26,748 nt of DNA from contig JABMRA010000046.1 in assembly GCA_013202925.1 (NCBI GenBank), positions 1 through 26,748 of the forward strand. The letters are read 5' to 3'. Numbering within the stretch: the stretch's first letter is position 1; every line of letters begins with the position of its first letter. Under the pieces are notes generated by a model. The model was not told the origin of the DNA. It did not search any database and saw only the letters and a list, made by a program, of their open reading frames with translations. The position numbers and the translations under genes were made by a program. This DNA is from Candidatus Omnitrophota bacterium (GTDB lineage Bacteria; Omnitrophota; Gorgyraeia; Gorgyraeales; Gorgyraeaceae). Shown in pieces: positions 23,529-26,748 of this stretch.

Positions 23529-23743
23529 ATGAATGAAAGACTGAGAATCGCAATTTATATAAGTTGATGTTCCAGCAATTAGGGAGCTTTGCTGAATTTG
23601 AGCGCAATAGGATTGCAGAGTGTGTATTTCCCGGTATGATAAAGGGTGTCCAAAAAGGAAACTGGCAGGGTGCAAGGTTCGTACCGTTTGGGTATTCTTA
23701 CAGCGAAGAGAAGAAGCTGTTAGAGATAGATGAAGAAGAGTAA
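23529..23743 (+). pseudogene. Internally deleted serine recombinase
   Basis: ATG 23529 begins MNERLRIAIYIS, the first strand of a resolvase domain (normally continuing RVS, with the catalytic serine), then stops at TGA 23565-23567. In another frame from 23561 comes KLMFQQLGSFAEFERNRIAE, then GMIKGVQKGNWQGARFVPFG and YSYSEEKKLLEIDEEE, stop. This is the E-helix and hinge region of a large serine recombinase. The catalytic core between, and everything after the hinge, is missing. It is the only recombinase trace in the island and is clearly inactive. Confidence 0.85.
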
Positions 23744-24443
23744 GAGATTGCAGGAAATTTTTCGTAAAAATATGGAGTTTGAAAGACAGTCGCCGTATAA
23801 CTTCTGCGACCAGTGGTGCGAGCGATGTGTTTACGAAAAGCAAATCAGATGCAAAGTTTATCTTGATGAACTGGAGCAGAAGATGGTTTGTATTGCACAT
23901 GACAGGGAGCCAGGTGATCCGGAAATAACAGAGGCTGTTCTAAGGAAGCAGCTTGAGGACGCAGGAGAGAAGCTCGAGCAATTTGCAGAAGAAAATGAAA
24001 TTGATCTCGATAATATCGATGATCCCGAGTTTGAAAAAATAAGAGAACACATCAAATTCGTAGAGAATAACCCTTTGTTGGCTACAGTAGAACAATATCG
24101 CAAAAAAGGCCAGTCATTTTTAAAAAACACATTTTATAACCAGCAAGAAATTAAAGGCGGACTTACTGATGACTTTGAAACAGTTGCCTGGTATCATACT
24201 CTTTTACCGGTAAAACTACAGAGAGCCCTGGCAGGGTTTCATGAGCCTGCTGCGGAAGGCGATATTTCCATATATGATGCCGTTGCGCAATTTGAAATCT
24301 GCAAAAAAGCGATCAATAGGTCAGTCAGCGCTTTGCAAAATATTGCTAAAAAAGATAAGTCATTACATAACAGGATAATGCAGCTTTTAGCCATATTGCG
24401 TAATATATTTAGCCGTATCGACCTTATGGAAAGCGAGATATAA
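23730..24443 (+). CDS. Unknown Cys-rich helical protein
   Basis: 237 aa, overlapping the end of the recombinase remnant by 14 bases. The N-terminus has a cysteine cluster, FCDQWCERCVYEKQIRCKVY (residues 25-44; C-x3-C-x2-C-x7-C), that could bind zinc or an iron-sulfur cluster. The rest is charged and helical (LRKQLEDAGEKLEQFAEE), with a middle segment TVAWYHTLLPVKLQRALAGF. No family recognised. It is well formed, with no frameshift, though its neighbours are decayed. Its place suggests cargo of a recombinase-borne element. Confidence 0.65.
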   Translation: MKKSKRLQEIFRKNMEFERQSPYNFCDQWCERCVYEKQIRCKVYLDELEQKMVCIAHDREPGDPEITEAVLRKQLEDAGEKLEQFAEENEIDLDNIDDPEFEKIREHIKFVENNPLLATVEQYRKKGQSFLKNTFYNQQEIKGGLTDDFETVAWYHTLLPVKLQRALAGFHEPAAEGDISIYDAVAQFEICKKAINRSVSALQNIAKKDKSLHNRIMQLLAILRNIFSRIDLMESEI

Positions 24444-24456
24444 AATCCTTAGGCAG

Positions 24457-24735
24457 GTAAAGTTCAAACGTAAAGGCCGTTATTACGTCTATATCGTCGA
24501 ATGCCGTGATGGGACATATTATACAGGTTACACGCCGGGTATAAAAAAGCGAATTCAGTTATATAACGCCGGCAGGGGTGCTAAGTATACTCGAGACAGG
24601 CGGCCAGTAAAGTTAGTTTGGTGTAAGGAATATAGGTATTATAAGAATGCACTGCACGCGGAGAGGAATATAAAAAAGCTTACAAGAGCGCAGAAGGAAG
24701 AGTTGATAAGGATATATGAAAAGAGTAAAAATTAA
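24457..24735 (+). CDS. GIY-YIG endonuclease-like domain (UPF0213/YhbQ type), start unclear
   Basis: About 92 residues. YYVYIVECRDGTYYTGYT, GIKKRIQLYNAG, KYTRDRRPVKLVW and AERNIKKLTRAQKEEL are the complete short GIY-YIG fold seen in YhbQ-like single-domain nucleases. In this frame no ATG, GTG or TTG occurs between an upstream TAA (about 24400) and the domain; GTA at 24457, preceded by AGGCAG, sits where a start would be expected. The gene may have lost its start codon, use a rare one, or be fused by frameshift to something upstream. The given start is therefore only nominal. Confidence 0.7.
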   Translation, partial: VKFKRKGRYYVYIVECRDGTYYTGYTPGIKKRIQLYNAGRGAKYTRDRRPVKLVWCKEYRYYKNALHAERNIKKLTRAQKEELIRIYEKSKN

Positions 24736-24862
24736 TTATTCCGATAAAGATGCCCCCCGCAGTTTTGCGCATAAAGTGCACAAAACTATGGGTGGCCGAT
24801 GGATGCGCTATAGGGGGACTATGGAGAGGATCGCGGAGGCGCTAATTAAGTTTGGATGGTAA
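24716..24862 (+). CDS. Small ORF, 48 residues, unknown
   Basis: Overlaps the end of the GIY-YIG frame by 20 bases. It reads MKRVKINYSDKDAPRSFAHK, then a basic GGRWMRYRGTMERIAEAL segment ending FGW. Composition is protein-like but no ribosome site is obvious; it could be a real small protein or a fragment of a lost gene. Function not recognised. Confidence 0.35.
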   Translation: MKRVKINYSDKDAPRSFAHKVHKTMGGRWMRYRGTMERIAEALIKFGW

Positions 24863-24974
24863 ATTTTATGATTTTTGAATAAGGCATATGTCAGTATTTA
24901 ACTATTTTGTAAGTTAAAGAGTTGCGAAGATATCCTATAGGGAACTGTATGCAAATCTTAGGGGGAATGGTAAT

Positions 24975-25745
24975 ATGATGAACCCAATTCTTAAACAAAT
25001 TGTCGAGAGTGGTTACGTCAAGACTCCAAATGGAGAATGTATTAAAGTGCATTCGGCCATTTCGCCAGAAGAGGGTCAATCTTTACAAACGCTTATTTCT
25101 CAATTTAAGCCTACCCTAACATTGGAAATTGGGCTATCGTACGGGATATCAGCGCTCTATATCTGTGATGTGCTAGAAAAGAAACCTGATACGCGCCATA
25201 TTGTAATTGATCCAAATCAATACGGAGGTTTATGGGGAGATGCTTGGGAGGGAATTGGTATTCATAATCTTCGAGAGGCGGGGTATGAATCAATCATTGA
25301 ATTCTTAAACATTCCTTCATACCAAGCCTTGCCTCAGCTTGAGAAAGAAGGCAGAAAGATCGATTTTGCTTTTATTGATGGTTGGCATACTTTTGATTAC
25401 GCCTTGGTAGATTTTTTTTACATTGATAAGATGCTAAGAGTTGGCGGAATTGTAGTTTTCCATGATGCTGATTGGGAAAGCATCCATAAGTTATGCCGCT
25501 ACATTTCGACGAATCTTTCCTATAGTCTCATTACCAATCTAGATACGAAAAAGGTTAAAGTGTCGATGAAGCGTCGTATTCTTGATAAAGTGATTAGAAT
25601 CCAGAGGTTTTCAAAGTTCTATGAGCGGTGTTTTAATCCAGAGCTTGTTACGAGTAATTTCGCGCTAGGTTTGTCTGGAACCCTTGTTGCATTTAGAAAA
25701 AACTCCGAGGATACTAGAAAATGGGACTTTCATAGAGTATTTTAA
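24975..25745 (+). CDS. Class I SAM-dependent methyltransferase
   Basis: 256 aa. Rossmann methyltransferase of the Methyltransf_24 type: motif I LTLEIGLSYGISA (about 49-61), acidic end of strand 2 in VIDPNQYGG, then FAFIDGWHTFDYALVDFFY and LRVGGIVVFHDA, which resemble metal-dependent sugar- or O-methyltransferases of surface-glycan clusters. Two adjacent ATGs (24975, 24978) follow a GGGGG site. Substrate unknown. It is the last gene before miaB and may be island cargo. Confidence 0.8.
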   Translation: MMNPILKQIVESGYVKTPNGECIKVHSAISPEEGQSLQTLISQFKPTLTLEIGLSYGISALYICDVLEKKPDTRHIVIDPNQYGGLWGDAWEGIGIHNLREAGYESIIEFLNIPSYQALPQLEKEGRKIDFAFIDGWHTFDYALVDFFYIDKMLRVGGIVVFHDADWESIHKLCRYISTNLSYSLITNLDTKKVKVSMKRRILDKVIRIQRFSKFYERCFNPELVTSNFALGLSGTLVAFRKNSEDTRKWDFHRVF

Positions 25746-25909
25746 AGATCCAGAAGAAGTGAAAATAGTAAATAAAGATAGAGATTTTCCTATAATCCAG
25801 GAAATTTATCTATTGTGAGATTGATAATGTGGCAAGTTGTTCAATGGTGGATCACAATCATTCATCTTAGAAATGAAAGCGATGAACGAGCGTGATTGTC
25901 TATAATACT
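25746..25909. other. Intergenic region before miaB
   Basis: 164 bases without a clear gene. ACAATCA-TTCATC (about 25854-25866) can pair with GATGAA-cgagcg-TGATTGT (25881-25899), leaving a bulge. A TATAAT lies at 25901-25906 but is only 4 bases before the miaB ATG and has no -35 partner. Confidence 0.5.
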
Positions 25910-26748
25910 ATGAAAGACAATAAGTTACAAAGAACAGTGCACATGCGCACGTTCGGTTGTCAGATGTCGTCCCGCCGCCAAACGTGTGGGGTAAATCTTG
26001 CTGCGCAACATTTACCCCGCGGCGGCACGGACACGACACCCAAAAGTTTTTATGTAAAAACTTTTGGGTGTCAGATGAACGAGCACGATTCTGCAAGGTT
26101 AAAAGACTTACTCTTGGAAGAGGGCTATGTCTTTTGCGGTAGGCCTGAACATGCTGACATAGTGATTTTCAATACGTGCAGCGTCAGAAAACACGCGGAA
26201 GACAGGGTTTATGGTACAGTAGGCGAGCTTCAGAAATTAAAGACAAAGAAACCCGGTCTTATAATAGGTATCATAGGATGCATGGCGGAGGCTCATAAGG
26301 GCGGGATCATCAGCAGATTTCCTATTGTGGATTTTTTATGCGGGCCTGCTGATTTGGACAATGTTCCTGATATCATCGATAGAATTAGAAACGGCGCAGG
26401 CCATATAATGTATCTCGAAGGCTATAAATCAAAAATAATCCCGAAATTTTCCAAAAATAGAAAAACAGGAAAAACCGCGTATGTCAAGATAATGGAAGGG
26501 TGCGATAATTTCTGCTCATATTGTATTGTGCCTTATGTACGGGGCAGGGAAAGGAGCAGGCCTTCGAAAGAGATCTTAGAGGAGATAGAATCATTGATAC
26601 TAAAAGGCGCTAAAAATATTACGCTGTTAGGCCAGAATGTCAATTCTTACGGCAGGGGCCTGAAGGAGAAGATAAGCTTTCCGGAACTTTTAAGGAGAAT
26701 TGATAATGAGATTGCCTGCCTGCCGGCAAGGCAGGCTTCGGGAGTGTG
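25910..26748 (+). CDS. miaB: tRNA methylthiotransferase MiaB, 5' part, with in-frame palindromic inserts
   Basis: 279 codons, running off the window. MiaB adds the methylthio group to i6A37 of tRNAs using two iron-sulfur clusters. Seen: N-terminal UPF0004 domain with TFGCQMNEHDS (C54), NTCSVR (C90) and GIIGCMAEAHK (C124); radical SAM motif CDNFCSYC (C198, C202, C205) followed by VPYVRGRERSR, and GQNVNSYG. Odd: the FGCQM motif occurs twice, at 15-19 and 52-56, because 111 bases are inserted in frame. A second insert, ACLPARQASG (269-278), is encoded by a palindrome near the end. Start taken at ATG 25910; no ribosome site is visible, and GTG 25937 or ATG 25943 are alternatives. Confidence 0.92.
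   Translation, partial: MKDNKLQRTVHMRTFGCQMSSRRQTCGVNLAAQHLPRGGTDTTPKSFYVKTFGCQMNEHDSARLKDLLLEEGYVFCGRPEHADIVIFNTCSVRKHAEDRVYGTVGELQKLKTKKPGLIIGIIGCMAEAHKGGIISRFPIVDFLCGPADLDNVPDIIDRIRNGAGHIMYLEGYKSKIIPKFSKNRKTGKTAYVKIMEGCDNFCSYCIVPYVRGRERSRPSKEILEEIESLILKGAKNITLLGQNVNSYGRGLKEKISFPELLRRIDNEIACLPARQASGV
25958..26077. repeat. 111-bp palindromic insertion in miaB flanked by 9-bp direct repeats
   Basis: TGTCAGATG at 25958-25966 and again at 26069-26077. Between them are a GGGGTAAAT/ATTTACCCC stem (25988-25996, 26010-26018) inside a GCCGCC/GGCGGC outer stem, then a perfect 18-bp inverted repeat with a 2-base centre (26035-26052 and 26055-26072) whose right arm is miaB coding sequence. 111 bases keep the frame. 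Confidence 0.88.
26714..26736. repeat. Short palindrome inside miaB
   Basis: GCCTGCC (26714-26720) and GGCAGGC (26730-26736) around the self-complementary TGCCGGCA. It encodes ACLPARQA, which is not part of the normal MiaB sequence at this point (after LLRRIDNE). Confidence 0.75.

Noticed and set aside
25743..25822. Peptide DPEEVKIVNK after the methyltransferase, like a serine recombinase segment
   Set aside because: Too short and without the flanking recombinase sequence; probably chance.
25908..26142. 62-codon - strand frame and 61-codon + strand frame at the start of miaB
   Set aside because: Both arise from the palindrome; the + frame is part of miaB itself, which I call from 25910.
1..26748. 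tRNA or rRNA genes as island attachment sites
   Set aside because: I saw no cloverleaf with a T-loop consensus and no rRNA-like sequence on either strand, though a search by eye can miss one.

Overview
The window looks like a chromosome segment from an uncultivated Gram-negative bacterium. LptF and LptG imply an outer membrane with lipopolysaccharide. The gene mix (a phosphotransferase relay with no sugar permease, a membrane-anchored YvcK-like protein, short archaeal-type AhcY, PC4-like and PilZ proteins) and the very high density of short palindromic repeats between and inside genes remind me of candidate-phylum bacteria such as Omnitrophota. That placement is inference; no rRNA or other taxonomic marker is present.

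Layout. 1-362: two copies of a nested-hairpin direct repeat. 363-6063: a + strand cluster of phosphorelay and sugar-phosphate genes (EIIA, YvcK, HPr, Enzyme I, phosphoglucose/phosphomannose isomerase, sugar nucleotidyltransferase). 6201-8727: metK and ahcY of the methyl cycle, separated by a hairpin-rich spacer. 8737-11652: a - strand comF-lptF-lptG operon with a promoter divergent from a flavin-reductase-like gene at 11819. 11819-14453: flavin reductase, TPR protein, PilZ protein, PC4-like protein and an unknown membrane protein, all +.

From about 14460 to 25909 the character changes to an AT-rich accessory island. It opens with what looks like a decayed first few codons of miaB (14492) and ends at a real miaB (25910), so the island may lie at or inside an old miaB locus. 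Inside are: (a) a wHTH-nucleotidyltransferase/HEPN pair (14684-15621); (b) a central cassette bracketed by imperfect inverted repeats of about 370 bp (15824-16195 and 21446-21809), holding a LexA-like S24 repressor, a CD-NTase broken by an in-frame stop, a SLATT-like 2TM protein (together CBASS-like), then a C5 cytosine methyltransferase, a probable restriction endonuclease, a Vsr-like endonuclease and a small unknown protein; (c) a second wHTH-nucleotidyltransferase/HEPN pair whose HEPN gene is frameshifted (22328-23492); (d) an internally deleted serine recombinase, a Cys-rich unknown protein, a GIY-YIG domain without a normal start codon, and a SAM methyltransferase.

The most unusual material is the defence cassette headed by a self-cleaving-type repressor, a dispersed three-hairpin repeat whose stems covary between four copies, and the miaB gene, which carries an in-frame 111-bp palindromic duplication of its FGCQM codons plus a second in-frame palindrome near the window end. 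Several island genes are visibly decaying (CD-NTase, HEPN, recombinase), so the island may be old or partly inactive, or some breaks may be assembly errors.
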